DNA of 49,659 bases. Origin: Streptomyces xiaopingdaonensis. Its GTDB lineage: Bacteria > Actinomycetota > Actinomycetes > Streptomycetales > Streptomycetaceae. The notes under the pieces are model-generated. The model worked only from the letters and a program-made list of their open reading frames with translations, was not told the origin of the DNA and ran no database searches. Made by a program: the position numbers and the translations under genes. Where the stretch lies: positions 1 through 49,659 of the forward strand of contig NZ_AJTQ01000359.1 of NCBI RefSeq assembly GCF_000262345.1, read 5' to 3'. Positions 41,483 through 49,659 of the stretch are shown here, in pieces. Every line of letters begins with the position of its first letter. Position 1 is the stretch's first letter.

Positions 41483-42696
41483 CCCGGCGCCCACTGCGCC
41501 CTGACGCGCCCGGCGACCGCCACGAGCAGCGCGCACGCGAGGAGCACCCCCGTGACGAGCACCGGCTCCGGCGTCCACGTCGCCCCGAGGACCGCGACCG
41601 CGCAGCAGGGATAGACGCCGCGGACCAGCCGGGTGCGCTGGAACGGCCGCAACTGCAGGTATTCGACGGCGAGTACGTAGACGGCGACCGGCACCGTCAC
41701 CGTGGATCCGGCCTCCGCCTGCGTCAACTCCGTGCCCCCGATGGCCTGGTGGGCCGCGACCACGAGCCCGGGCCCGACGGCCGCGGCGCCGGCGAAGACC
41801 AGGACGTGCCCGTACCCCCAGGCCAGCACGGAGCGCAGCGACCCGGCCCGTCGGCGCATCATCGCGTGCGCCGGGAGCGCGAAGTACTGCCACCACATCG
41901 AGAAGACGATCAGCAGCCCCCCGGCGATCACGCTCGTCAATTCGCCGAAACCGGCGTGCACCTCCCCTTCGACGGCCTCCTGCACGTCCCTCGTGGCGGC
42001 CGAGATGCTCTCGCCCAGGACGATGATCGTGAAGAGCCCGTACCGCTCGCTGATGTGCGAGGTGTGCCACGGCGTCACCGCACGCCGCTCGGCCGCGACC
42101 GGAACCGCCACCTCCAGCAGCACCCCGAGGAGGAACCACCACGGCTGCCAGGACTCGGGGAGGAAGAGCCAGACGAGCCAGGCGAGTTCGGCGACGCCGA
42201 TGCCGCCCGCGTACCGGAGGCAGGCGCTGCGGCGTCCCCCGTCGGGTTCCCCCGCCGCCGCCCTGAGCCACTGCGCCACGAGGGCCGTGCGCATGACCGC
42301 GTACCCCAGGATCGGGACGGTCAGGTCGAGTTGGTCGAACGCCCTCGGCACCCCGGCTGCGAGGACGAGCACGCCGGCGATCTGCACGAGCGTGGCGATC
42401 CGGTAGGGGACGTCGTCCGTGTCGTAGGCGGAGGCGAACCAGGTGAAGTTCATCCACGCCCACCAGATCGCGAAGAACGTCACCCCGAATCCGAGGAGCC
42501 CGGCGCCGAAGTGTCCCTCCACGACGGCGTGTTCGAGCCGGGAGCCCGCCTGCGCGACGGCGACGACGAAGCACAGGTCGAAGAGGAGCTCCAGCGGCGT
42601 CGCCGCGCGCCCCTCCTCCTCGTCCGTACGGCCGCGCATGGGGCGGTACCAGGAGAACCTCGGAACCCGGAGCGGTCGGCGGCGGTGCTCACTCAT
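41479..42696 (-). CDS. Low-temperature-requirement A (LtrA) family membrane protein
   Basis: Membrane protein of 405 residues with about eleven helices. Family landmarks: EGRAATPLELLFDLCFVVAV at the start, WWAWMNFTWFASAYDTDD, and SERYGLFTIIVLGESISAAT in the middle. The biochemical role of LtrA proteins is unknown. It interrupts the type IV secretion-like locus on the opposite strand and its stop overlaps the VirB2-like gene's. There is no obvious ribosome site; TGGAAT lies seven bases before the ATG, so leaderless transcription is possible. Confidence 0.88.
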   Translation of the reverse strand: MSEHRRRPLRVPRFSWYRPMRGRTDEEEGRAATPLELLFDLCFVVAVAQAGSRLEHAVVEGHFGAGLLGFGVTFFAIWWAWMNFTWFASAYDTDDVPYRIATLVQIAGVLVLAAGVPRAFDQLDLTVPILGYAVMRTALVAQWLRAAAGEPDGGRRSACLRYAGGIGVAELAWLVWLFLPESWQPWWFLLGVLLEVAVPVAAERRAVTPWHTSHISERYGLFTIIVLGESISAATRDVQEAVEGEVHAGFGELTSVIAGGLLIVFSMWWQYFALPAHAMMRRRAGSLRSVLAWGYGHVLVFAGAAAVGPGLVVAAHQAIGGTELTQAEAGSTVTVPVAVYVLAVEYLQLRPFQRTRLVRGVYPCCAVAVLGATWTPEPVLVTGVLLACALLVAVAGRVRAQWAPG

Positions 42697-43119
42697 GCAC
42701 CGATTCCAGGCCGTCGCACCCGCACACGCCCCAACGCCACGCCCCCGCGCCTCCGAACGGTCCCATCGGGAGATGTGACGGAGACTACGAGGACGGCTTG
42801 CCGCACACGGACAGTCGCAACGGAACTGCGGCTTCCGGGCCTTGACCGGGACCGTGGCGTCGGCCGAACACCCGGCAACCCTCCACAAGCTGTGGATACC
42901 CGTGATACGAGAGTGTCTTGAAGGTGCTTGCGGTGCGTCGGAGCAACCACCGAGCGTAACGATTCACCCTGTGACCCGACTCCCTGAGCGCACCGCGCAC
43001 ATCCGCGCGGTGGCACAGCTAACGTCGGGTGAGGGGACAATGCGGGGGACGGCAGTTGACGGCACATCACCACGCTTGAACGACAGTTGAGCGGCACAGG
43101 TCGAGGGGGCACGCCCGAC
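42697..43119 (+). promoter_or_regulatory. Intergenic region upstream of the T4SS-like gene set
   Basis: About 420 bases without a credible gene. It must contain divergent promoters for the LtrA gene and the rightward operon. Visible features are TTGACG near 43053, TAACGT at 43020-43025, and CCACA-AGC-TGTGG at about 42886-42898 whose right half runs into TGTGGATAC, close to a DnaA-box sequence. None is strong enough to name. GAGGGGG at 43103-43109 is the ribosome site of the next gene. Confidence 0.4.
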
Positions 43120-43983
43120 ATGAGCATCGGCGACGGCGGCTACGGCGAGCGCGACCACACCGGCGAGGACGGGCCGGCACACGGTCGCGACGCCTCGGGC
43201 CGCCTCACCACGAGGACACGCCTCCCCGACGGCGAACGCGTCACCAGACAGCCCGCACGCCCCGGCCGCAGCCTCGTCACCGTCGTCGGCGTCGTCGTCC
43301 TCCTCATCGCCGCGATCGCCTTCGCCAACCGCGGCGGCTCCGGCAGCCCCGAAGGCTCCGGCGAGGAAGCCGCCGACGGCAAGGGCGGAGCCGCCCGACC
43401 GACGGCGCCCACCGGGAAGAAGCCCGTCGACACCGAGGAGGGCACCATCCCCTCCGGGTTCCCGCGGACGGAACAAGGGGCGCAGAGCGCGGCTGCAAAC
43501 TACGCGGTGGCGCTGGGGGGCGCGGAGATGTTCGACGCCGACAAGCGCAACGAGGTCCTCGACGCGGTCATCGCGCCGAAGGCGGTCGAGCGGTTCCGCA
43601 GCGAGCTGGACGAGACCTACTCCGCTTCGTTCCTCAAGAAGGTCGGTCTCGACAAGGACGGTTCGGCGCCCGAGGGGTACGCCTTCGTCTCGCGTACCAC
43701 CCCTGTCGGCACCAAGACCGTCGACTACAGCGACTCCGGCGCGACGGTCCAGGTCTGGTGCTCCGGCCTCCTCGGCCTGGCGGGCGAGGGGTCGAAGAAG
43801 CCCGTGACCGACAGCTGGTTCACCCTCACGATGAAACTCGCCTGGAACAACGGGGATTGGAAGGCGACCGCGCAGGCCCAGAAGGCCGGTCCCGCGCCGG
43901 TGAGCGGTGACAGCACCGCTTCGGGCGCCGAGGAGATCGCGGGGGCCGTCGACGGCTTCGGAGGTTTCACCTATGCCCGCTAG
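43120..43983 (+). CDS. VirB8/TcpC-like membrane protein of the T4SS-like locus
   Basis: Protein of 287 residues: a hydrophilic N-terminus of about 50, one membrane helix (SLVTVVGVVVLLIAAIAFAN), a disordered linker of about 40 and an extracytoplasmic domain of about 150 residues (GAQSAAANYAVALGGAEMFD, SDSGATVQVWCSGLLGLAGE, WFTLTMKLAWNNGDWKATAQ). That final strand-rich domain and topology fit the NTF2-like fold of VirB8/TcpC conjugation proteins; the assignment is by shape and context, not clear motif. The next gene starts 11 bases inside its end. Confidence 0.75.
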   Translation: MSIGDGGYGERDHTGEDGPAHGRDASGRLTTRTRLPDGERVTRQPARPGRSLVTVVGVVVLLIAAIAFANRGGSGSPEGSGEEAADGKGGAARPTAPTGKKPVDTEEGTIPSGFPRTEQGAQSAAANYAVALGGAEMFDADKRNEVLDAVIAPKAVERFRSELDETYSASFLKKVGLDKDGSAPEGYAFVSRTTPVGTKTVDYSDSGATVQVWCSGLLGLAGEGSKKPVTDSWFTLTMKLAWNNGDWKATAQAQKAGPAPVSGDSTASGAEEIAGAVDGFGGFTYAR

Positions 43984-45292
43984 CCGCCTGCGGCTCGCCG
44001 CCGTCGCCGGGCTCCTCGTCCCCCTCCAGGCACTCGCTGCCGCGTTCGCTGGCAAGGCCGCGGCCGCGCCCGACGACGACCCCTGCGCGTCGGTTCCGGG
44101 CCCCGCGCGGGACTACTGCGAATCCGGCGACGGCAACGGCGGCTCCGGGGGCTCTCCGGGCAGCGGCCCGAGCGATCCGGAGAGCCCGCTCTCCACCCTC
44201 GACCCGCTCACCTCCCTCGCCAAGGGCTGCGCCAAGGCCGCGGCGTGGACCGTCGACAAGCTCTCGGACCTGGTCAACGACACCACCAAGGTGGACTTCA
44301 CCAACCCCGAGTTCCTCCGCCAGTACGCCGTCGTCTTCGCCGCCTCGACGGTCCTCACCCTCACCCTGTGGCTCCTCGCCGTGGCGAAGCGGGCGGTGCG
44401 CGGGGTACCGCTCACCCAGGCGCTCTCCGAGGCGATCGGGTTCCTCTGGCTGACAGTGATCGCCTCGGCCTTCACCCCGCTGATCCTCTACACGGTCGTC
44501 TCGGCGACGGACGCGGTCACCGACGTCATCGCCAGCGGCACCACGGACAAGACCGACCAGTTCTTCGGCACCTTCTCCAAGGCGCTGGAGAAGGGCGAGA
44601 ACATCGGCGGCGGCCCGATCATGCTGATCGTCGTCTCGCTGATCTCCGTGCTCGCCGCGGGGGTCCTCTACCTCGAACTCGTCATCCGCGCCGCCCTGTT
44701 GTACGTGGGCGCGCTGCTGGGCACCGCCGTCTACGCCGGGCTCGTCGACAAGAACCTCTGGGGCCACGTACGGCGCTGGGCCGGGATCATGATCGCGGTG
44801 ATCCTGGTGAAGCCGGTGATCGTGATCGTCCTCGGCCTCGCCGGGGCGCTCTCGGGGTCCGAGGGGCCCGACTCCTTCTCCGCGATCGTCTCCGGACTCG
44901 CCATCATCCTGCTGGCGATCTTCGCGAGCGCCATGATCTACCGCTTCGTGCCCGGCTTCGGCGACGAGATCGTCAACCAGCGGAACGCCAGCAGCGACCC
45001 GGCCTCCCGCGCCGGCGCCGCGATCGTCTCGTCCCCCGCGTCCCTCGTCCGCCAGGGCATCAATACCCACGGGGGCAGGGGCGGCGGAGGCGGAGGCGGC
45101 GCCGCGCCCGCGAGCGGCGGCGGCGAGGCGGCCCCGGCGAAACCGTCGAACCCCGTCTCGGGCGGCGTCGCCGCACACGGCAGCCGCGGCGGCGCACCGC
45201 CCGAACCGCCGCGCAAGGAGCCGCCCCGCCGCGCGGCCCCGCCCCCGGACAACTCCCGTACCGCACGCAGCAACAGCCCCGGAGAGAGGTGA
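43973..45292 (+). CDS. VirB6/TrbL-like polytopic membrane protein
   Basis: Protein of 439 residues: a signal-like helix (RLRLAAVAGLLVPLQALAAA), a Gly/Ser-rich segment, a helical stretch, then about six membrane helices between residues 115 and 325 (YAVVFAASTVLTLTLWLLAV, IMLIVVSLISVLAAGVLYLE, LIIRAALLYVG-like segment, IMIAVILVKPVIVIVLGLAG), and a Gly/Pro-rich cytoplasmic tail of about 100 residues. The layout is that of VirB6/TrbL channel proteins. GGAGG lies eight bases before the ATG. It overlaps the VirB8-like gene, so the two are coupled. Confidence 0.8.
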   Translation: MPASRLRLAAVAGLLVPLQALAAAFAGKAAAAPDDDPCASVPGPARDYCESGDGNGGSGGSPGSGPSDPESPLSTLDPLTSLAKGCAKAAAWTVDKLSDLVNDTTKVDFTNPEFLRQYAVVFAASTVLTLTLWLLAVAKRAVRGVPLTQALSEAIGFLWLTVIASAFTPLILYTVVSATDAVTDVIASGTTDKTDQFFGTFSKALEKGENIGGGPIMLIVVSLISVLAAGVLYLELVIRAALLYVGALLGTAVYAGLVDKNLWGHVRRWAGIMIAVILVKPVIVIVLGLAGALSGSEGPDSFSAIVSGLAIILLAIFASAMIYRFVPGFGDEIVNQRNASSDPASRAGAAIVSSPASLVRQGINTHGGRGGGGGGGAAPASGGGEAAPAKPSNPVSGGVAAHGSRGGAPPEPPRKEPPRRAAPPPDNSRTARSNSPGER

Positions 45293-45298
45293 CCCTCG

Positions 45299-46852
45299 TT
45301 GACCACCCCGTCCACCCCCGTCGCCACTCCGCGGCGCACCTACATGATCGGCCGGGCCAGGCCCAACGCGATCATCGGCAAGAACCGCGAGACGGGCGAG
45401 ATCGCGCTGATCGTCGCCGGTGCCTTCCTCGGCATGATGAGCGGCCTGATCATCCCCGTCCTCTCGCTGCGCATCCCGGCCCTCGTCGGGTTCCCGATCC
45501 TTGCGCTCGCCGCGGTCTACGTTCCGTACAAGGGCCGCACCGTCTACAAGTGGTACGAGATCAACCGCTCGTTCCGCAGACTGCGGCGCAACGGCACGAC
45601 GTACCGCTCGGGCGCCGCCGAGGCGGGCACCTCGCTCGACGGCCGCGAGGTCGAGGTCGGCCCGCCGCCCGGCGTCGGGCGCATCAACTGGCTCTCGGCA
45701 CCGTTCGGCCCCGACGAGCTCGCCGTTCTCCTCCACGCCGACCGCCGCACCGTCACCGCGGCGATAGAGATCGAGGGCCCCGGCGTCGGCCTGCGCGACA
45801 GCGAGGACCAGGAGGCGCTCGTCGACCGCTTCGGCACCCTGCTGAAGCACGTCGCCAACGGCGACGGATACGTCTCCCGCCTCCAGATGCTCGCCCGCAC
45901 CCTCCCCGCCGACCCGGACGCGCACGCCAAGGACGTCGAGCAGCGCGGCGACGAGCGCGCCGACGAGTGGCTGCGCAAGTCCTACGACCACCTGCAGTCC
46001 ATGGTGTCGACGTCGAGCGAACAGCACCGCGCCTACCTCGTCGCCTGCATGCACTACGGCCGCGAACTCGCCGCCGAGGGCGCGACGATAGCGAAGGCCG
46101 CACGGCGCGGCGCGGGCCGCAAGGTCTCCAGGGACGAGGGCCTCGCCATCATCATGGCCCGCGAACTCACCGACATCTGCGCCCGGTTGGCCGAGGCCGA
46201 CATCCGCGTACGCCAGCCCCTCGGCCAGGCCCGGCTCTCCTCGCTGATCCACTCCATGTACGACCCCGACCACCCGATCGACCACATCCAGGCGATGTCG
46301 AAGCGGAACGCCTGGCCGGCCGAGCTCGACGCGCTGGAGCCGACGTACCTCCAGGCCAAGACCCGCGAGTCGAGCACCCGCGAGCCCTGGTGCCACGCCA
46401 CGGCGTGGGTGAAGGAGTGGCCGATGACCCCCGTCGGCGTCAACTTCCTCGCCCCGCTCCTCGTCCACACCCCCGACGTGATCCGCACGGTCGCGGTGGC
46501 GATGGACCTGGAGCCGACGGAGGTGGCGATCGAGCGGATGCTCACCGAGAAGACCAACGACGAGGCGGAGGCGAGCCGTTCGGCGAAGATGAACCGCACC
46601 GTCGACCCGCGCGACATCGCAGCCCACGGCCGCATCGACCAGCGCGGGGACGACCTCGCCTCGGGAGCCGCCGGGGTCAACCTCGTCGGCTGGATCACGG
46701 TCTCCTCCCGCACCCCTGACGCGCTCTCCCGGGACAAGCGCACGATACGGGCCTCGGCGGGGAAGAGTTACCTGAAGCTGGAGTGGTGCGACCGGGAGCA
46801 CCACAGGGCGTTCGTCAACACCCTGCCGTTCGCGACCGGCATCCGCCGCTGA
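45299..46852 (+). CDS. SCO6880-family protein (VirB4 N-terminal-like, membrane)
   Basis: Protein of 517 residues. Two membrane helices at about 37-75 (IALIVAGAFLGMMSGLIIPV, IPALVGFPILALAAVYVPYK) resemble the PrgI/VirB3 part. The long cytoplasmic remainder (VLLHADRRTVTAAIEIEGPG, ELTDICARLAEADIRVRQPL, WITVSSRTPDALSRDKRTIR) resembles the non-catalytic N-terminal domain of VirB4 ATPases. I infer that VirB3, the VirB4 N-terminal domain and the VirB4 ATPase are distributed over this gene and the next. The start is TTG at 45299, seven bases after the previous stop, with GGAGAGG upstream. Confidence 0.85.
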   Translation: MTTPSTPVATPRRTYMIGRARPNAIIGKNRETGEIALIVAGAFLGMMSGLIIPVLSLRIPALVGFPILALAAVYVPYKGRTVYKWYEINRSFRRLRRNGTTYRSGAAEAGTSLDGREVEVGPPPGVGRINWLSAPFGPDELAVLLHADRRTVTAAIEIEGPGVGLRDSEDQEALVDRFGTLLKHVANGDGYVSRLQMLARTLPADPDAHAKDVEQRGDERADEWLRKSYDHLQSMVSTSSEQHRAYLVACMHYGRELAAEGATIAKAARRGAGRKVSRDEGLAIIMARELTDICARLAEADIRVRQPLGQARLSSLIHSMYDPDHPIDHIQAMSKRNAWPAELDALEPTYLQAKTRESSTREPWCHATAWVKEWPMTPVGVNFLAPLLVHTPDVIRTVAVAMDLEPTEVAIERMLTEKTNDEAEASRSAKMNRTVDPRDIAAHGRIDQRGDDLASGAAGVNLVGWITVSSRTPDALSRDKRTIRASAGKSYLKLEWCDREHHRAFVNTLPFATGIRR

Positions 46853-46866
46853 GGGAGTAGCCCACC

Positions 46867-48282
46867 ATGACCGCGCTCGATCCCCTCAACGCCCTCACCG
46901 AGGCGTTCACCAGCTTCCTCTTCGGCAAGACGGAGACGACCCGCCTTCCCGCCCGCACCTCGACGGGCCAGGCCCAGGCCGTCTACCTCCCGACGGCGGC
47001 CCCCGGGCTCGGCGACTCGGGCGTCATCATCGGCCGCGAGGTCTACAGCGGAAAGGGCTACATCTACGACCCCTTCCAGCTCTACGGCCAGCAACTCCCC
47101 GCCCCGCACTGGCTCGTGCTCGGCGAGTCGGGCAACGGCAAGTCCGCGCTGGAGAAGACGTACGTACTCCGCCAACTCCGCTTCCGGGACCGCCAGGTGG
47201 TCGTCCTCGACGCGCAGGGCGAGGACGGCGTCGGCGAATGGAACCTCATCGCCGAGCAGATGGGCATCACCCCGATCCGTCTCGACCCCACCAACGCACT
47301 CAACCAGGGCATCCGCCTCAACCCCCTCGACCCGGCGATCACCACGACGGGCCAACTCGCCCTGCTCCGCACCATCATCGAAGTCGCACTCGGCCACAGC
47401 CTCGACGAGCGCTCGGGCTTCGCCCTCAAGGTCGCGCACGCGTACGTCAACGCCACCACGGCCGCGCGCCAGCCCGTCCTCACCGACATCGTCGAGCAGC
47501 TCCGCCACCCGAAGCCCGAAGCCGCGGAAGCGATGAACGTCGCTCTCGACGACGTACGCGAGTGGGGCCTCGACGTCGCCCTCGTCCTCGACCGCCTCGT
47601 CGACGGCGACCTCCGCGGCATGTTCGACGGCCCGACCACGGTCGGCATCGACCTCGACGCCCCGCTCATCGTCTTCGACCTCTCCCACATCGACCGCAAC
47701 TCCATCGCGATGCCGATCCTCATGGCGATCCTCGGCGTCTGGCTGGAGCACACCTGGATTCGCCCCGACCGGATGAAGCGGATCTTCCTCGTCGAAGAGG
47801 CGTGGCACATCATCAACAGCCCGTTCGTCGCCCAACTCTTCCAGCGCCTGCTGAAGTTCGGACGCCGCCTCGGCCTCTCGTTCGTCGCCGTCGTCCACCA
47901 CCTCTCCGACGTGATGGACGGCGCCGCGTCCAGGGAGGCGACCGCCATCCTCAAGATGGCCTCCACCCGCACCATCTACGCCCAGAAGGCCGACGAGGCC
48001 CGCGCCACAGGCAAGGTCCTCGGTCTCCCCCGCTGGGCCGTGGAGATCATCCCCACGCTCTCCCCCGGCATCGCGGTCTGGGACGTCAACGGCAACGTCC
48101 AGGTCGTCAAACACCTCGTGACGGAGGCCGAACGCCCCCTCGTCTTCACCGACCGCGCCATGACCGAATCCGCCAAGGCCCCCGACACCCTCCAGGGCGA
48201 GCTCGAAGCCGACCTGGAGGCCGAGGCCGAGGCCCGCGCCCTGGCGATCGAACGCTCGACACGCAACCACACCGTCGCCTGA
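46867..48282 (+). CDS. VirB4-type ATPase of the T4SS-like locus
   Basis: ATPase of 471 residues. Walker A is GESGNGKS at 86-93, Walker B RIFLVEEAWH at about 304-313, and a conserved QRLLKFGRRLGLSFVAVVHH helix follows. These are marks of the VirB4/TraC/HerA-FtsK superfamily, which powers pilus or substrate transport. It lacks the N-terminal domain of full VirB4 proteins, which seems to be supplied by the preceding gene. GGGAG lies before the ATG. C-terminal residues about 430-455 form a charged helix rich in Glu and Ala. Confidence 0.9.
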   Translation: MTALDPLNALTEAFTSFLFGKTETTRLPARTSTGQAQAVYLPTAAPGLGDSGVIIGREVYSGKGYIYDPFQLYGQQLPAPHWLVLGESGNGKSALEKTYVLRQLRFRDRQVVVLDAQGEDGVGEWNLIAEQMGITPIRLDPTNALNQGIRLNPLDPAITTTGQLALLRTIIEVALGHSLDERSGFALKVAHAYVNATTAARQPVLTDIVEQLRHPKPEAAEAMNVALDDVREWGLDVALVLDRLVDGDLRGMFDGPTTVGIDLDAPLIVFDLSHIDRNSIAMPILMAILGVWLEHTWIRPDRMKRIFLVEEAWHIINSPFVAQLFQRLLKFGRRLGLSFVAVVHHLSDVMDGAASREATAILKMASTRTIYAQKADEARATGKVLGLPRWAVEIIPTLSPGIAVWDVNGNVQVVKHLVTEAERPLVFTDRAMTESAKAPDTLQGELEADLEAEAEARALAIERSTRNHTVA

Positions 48283-48310
48283 CCAACCCCCTCACCACCA
48301 CGGGACGCCG

Positions 48311-49585
48311 ATGCCGCACGAGACCGGCCCGGAGCCGCGCAGACCCCAGCCCGCACAAAGCCGTCAAGGCGGCGTCCCGGACGGCCTCCTCCTCGCCGTC
48401 CTCGCCTTCCTCTTGGGCCTCACCCTCTTCACCTGGACGGCGACGGGCATCTCCGGCCTCCTCTCGCACGGTGCCTGGCCGGATGGCGTCACCTTCGGCC
48501 GCACACCGCTGGCCCTGCGCGAACTCGTCACGGAGCCCCACGACCTCGCAGGCGCCTGGCCCGACACCCCGCCCTCCCAGCTCTCGGGCTACGGGCTCTT
48601 CTGGGGCATCTTCATAGGCCACTTCCTCGTCCTCACGGTCTTCACGGTCTTCGCACTGGGGACCGTCGCCCGCGCGCGAGCAGCACGCGCCGCCCACCGC
48701 GCGCGCAAGCAACACCTCACCGAAATCCAGCAGTCGCCGGACTCCCCGCAGCCCGACACCGAGCCCGAAGCCCCGACAGCCGTCCCGTCCCTCACGAAGC
48801 AACCACCGGCCGCCTCCGAGGCGGCGGACCCTTCGGACGACGCACGACTCCGCATCCTGGAGGCCCCGGGCGCCGTCCTCGTCGCAACGGACGACCCCAC
48901 CCTGTGGGCCGGCACCAAGGACGCCCGGGCAAAAATCGGCCCCGTCCACCTCTTCGACCCGACCCACCTGTGCGACACCCCCGACCGGCTCCGCTGGTCC
49001 CCGCACCACGGCTGCGCCGACCGCGCCGCGGCAACCTCACGCGCAGCGGCCCTACTGGCCCCGCTCCGCTCCCCGCGCCCCATCGACGCGACGACGCACA
49101 CCGCGGCCGAAACCCTTCTGCGGTGCTGGCTCCAGGCAGCAGCCCTCGACGAGCGCCCTTTCCGCGAGGTACACCGCTGGGCCCAGGCCAGAACCCCCGC
49201 CACCGAACCGGTCCAGACCCTCCGCACCCACCCGAAGGCAGCACCGGGCACCGCCGGAGAGCTGGAATCCCTCCTCACCGGCCATCCGCGACTGCGCCAG
49301 GACGCAACGGAGTTGGTCCGCGCCGCCCTCTCGCCCCTCGACCGCCTCCACGTCCGCGACTCCTGCACGGCCCGCAGAGCCGACCGCATCGCGCTGGAAT
49401 CCTTCCTCGACGAACTGGGCACGCTCTACGTAGTGGGCAACGAGCCGCAGACGATGCCGCTTCTCAACGCCCTCACCCAGTGCGTGGTCGAGCACGGCCG
49501 CCGCATGGCCGCACGGTCATCCCCCGGCCGGCTCGACCCACCACTCACCACGGTCCTCCCCCTCCCGGGCCTGGACCTCGCCTGA
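48311..49585 (+). CDS. VirD4/TraG-like protein lacking Walker motifs
   Basis: Membrane protein of 424 residues with two helices (about 23-45 and 95-118) followed by a cytoplasmic domain. From about 176 it follows the TraG/VirD4 pattern: ILEAPGAVLVATDDPTLWAG, GPVHLFDPTHLCD, LRWSPHHGCADRAAATSRAA, then near the end TLYVVGNEPQTMPLLNALTQ and RLDPPLTTVLPLPGLDLA. Coupling ATPases have a GxGKT Walker A just before the first of these and a Walker B DD/DE where this protein has LPLP. Both are missing, so it cannot be a normal ATPase. It may be a scaffold remnant or a substrate receptor working with the VirB4 ATPase. Confidence 0.82.
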   Translation: MPHETGPEPRRPQPAQSRQGGVPDGLLLAVLAFLLGLTLFTWTATGISGLLSHGAWPDGVTFGRTPLALRELVTEPHDLAGAWPDTPPSQLSGYGLFWGIFIGHFLVLTVFTVFALGTVARARAARAAHRARKQHLTEIQQSPDSPQPDTEPEAPTAVPSLTKQPPAASEAADPSDDARLRILEAPGAVLVATDDPTLWAGTKDARAKIGPVHLFDPTHLCDTPDRLRWSPHHGCADRAAATSRAAALLAPLRSPRPIDATTHTAAETLLRCWLQAAALDERPFREVHRWAQARTPATEPVQTLRTHPKAAPGTAGELESLLTGHPRLRQDATELVRAALSPLDRLHVRDSCTARRADRIALESFLDELGTLYVVGNEPQTMPLLNALTQCVVEHGRRMAARSSPGRLDPPLTTVLPLPGLDLA

Positions 49586-49636
49586 CTGAACGGGGCTCTA
49601 CGAAACGGCCACAAAAAAGGTGGGGAGGGGGTGCGG

Positions 49637-49650
49637 GGGGAAATTTCCCC
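49637..49650. repeat. Short palindrome at the window end
   Basis: GGGGAAATTTCCCC is a perfect 14-base palindrome about 50 bases after the last gene. It follows a run of G/A-rich sequence (AAAAAAGGTGGGGAGGGGG). It may be part of a terminator or of the next gene's control region, but the window ends here. Confidence 0.4.
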
Positions 49651-49659
49651 TCACACTCC

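Noticed and set aside
42697..43119. Possible DnaA box (TGTGGATAC) and origin-like sequence upstream of the T4SS-like set
   Set aside because: A single imperfect box with no cluster of further boxes and no dnaA/dnaN neighbours is not evidence for an origin.
43967..46804. A 945-codon open frame on the minus strand
   Set aside because: It lies antisense to the VirB6-like and SCO6880-like genes, is rich in Arg, Gly and Asp, and shows no domain. Those plus-strand genes explain the interval.
1..49659. tRNA genes, insertion sequences, att sites
   Set aside because: No cloverleaf with a T-loop GTTCRA pattern in the right context, no transposase and no long flanking direct repeats were seen.

Overview
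The window is a high-GC actinobacterial chromosome segment, almost certainly Streptomyces. Codon third positions are strongly G/C, starts are often GTG, and several genes are recognisable Streptomyces core genes: the orphan nitrogen regulator glnR, the nickel regulator nur, the WhiG anti-sigma factor rsiG, the pstSCAB phosphate transporter and csoR. No tRNA, rRNA, insertion sequence or phage gene was found. All identifications come from reading the sequence; no database search was run.

Left part (1-8.6 kb): a minus-strand operon of an HtrA-like protease, an OmpR-type response regulator and its histidine kinase, then a LacI-type regulator and glnR, all on the minus strand. Divergent from glnR are an alpha/beta hydrolase, a MoaD/ThiS-like protein overlapping a membrane protein, and a DUF2993 lipid-binding-type protein. 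At 8.8-9.8 kb lies a type I-E-like CRISPR array of 17 repeats with no cas gene in the window. It is followed by a sulfur locus: a promoter, a 27-residue cysteine-containing leader peptide, a two-domain thiosulfate sulfurtransferase, a DUF1416 (SseC-like) protein and a DsrE-family protein.

Middle part (12-30 kb): a nitrobindin-fold protein with a substituted haem-ligand position, nur, ygfZ, dtd, rsiG, an asparaginase, an Eis-like acetyltransferase, an ankyrin protein, an unusual MerR-PP2C fusion, two methyltransferases, a VOC protein, a YbaK-type deacylase, a frameshifted DinB gene, a DUF2975/XRE pair behind palindromic operators, a decayed MerR gene behind an intact operator, an XRE regulator, a heparin-binding-haemagglutinin-like coiled-coil protein, DUF2516 and a response-regulator/SpoIIE phosphatase. 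Several genes start about 6-7 bases after a TANNNT hexamer, as expected for leaderless mRNAs.

Right part (29.5-49.6 kb): an NlpC/P60 wall hydrolase divergent from pstSCAB (with a four-unit PHO box), the low-affinity Pit transporter with its DUF47 partner, csoR with its palindromic operator, a lipoprotein and a PAP2 phosphatase. The last 10 kb hold a chromosomal type IV secretion-like locus: a transglycosylase/peptidase, a VirB2-like small membrane protein, a VirB8/TcpC-like protein, a VirB6-like protein, a VirB4 that appears split over two genes, and a VirD4-like protein that has lost both Walker motifs. There is no relaxase, and an LtrA-family gene sits in between on the opposite strand. This locus and the leader-peptide sulfur operon are the most interesting parts of the window.
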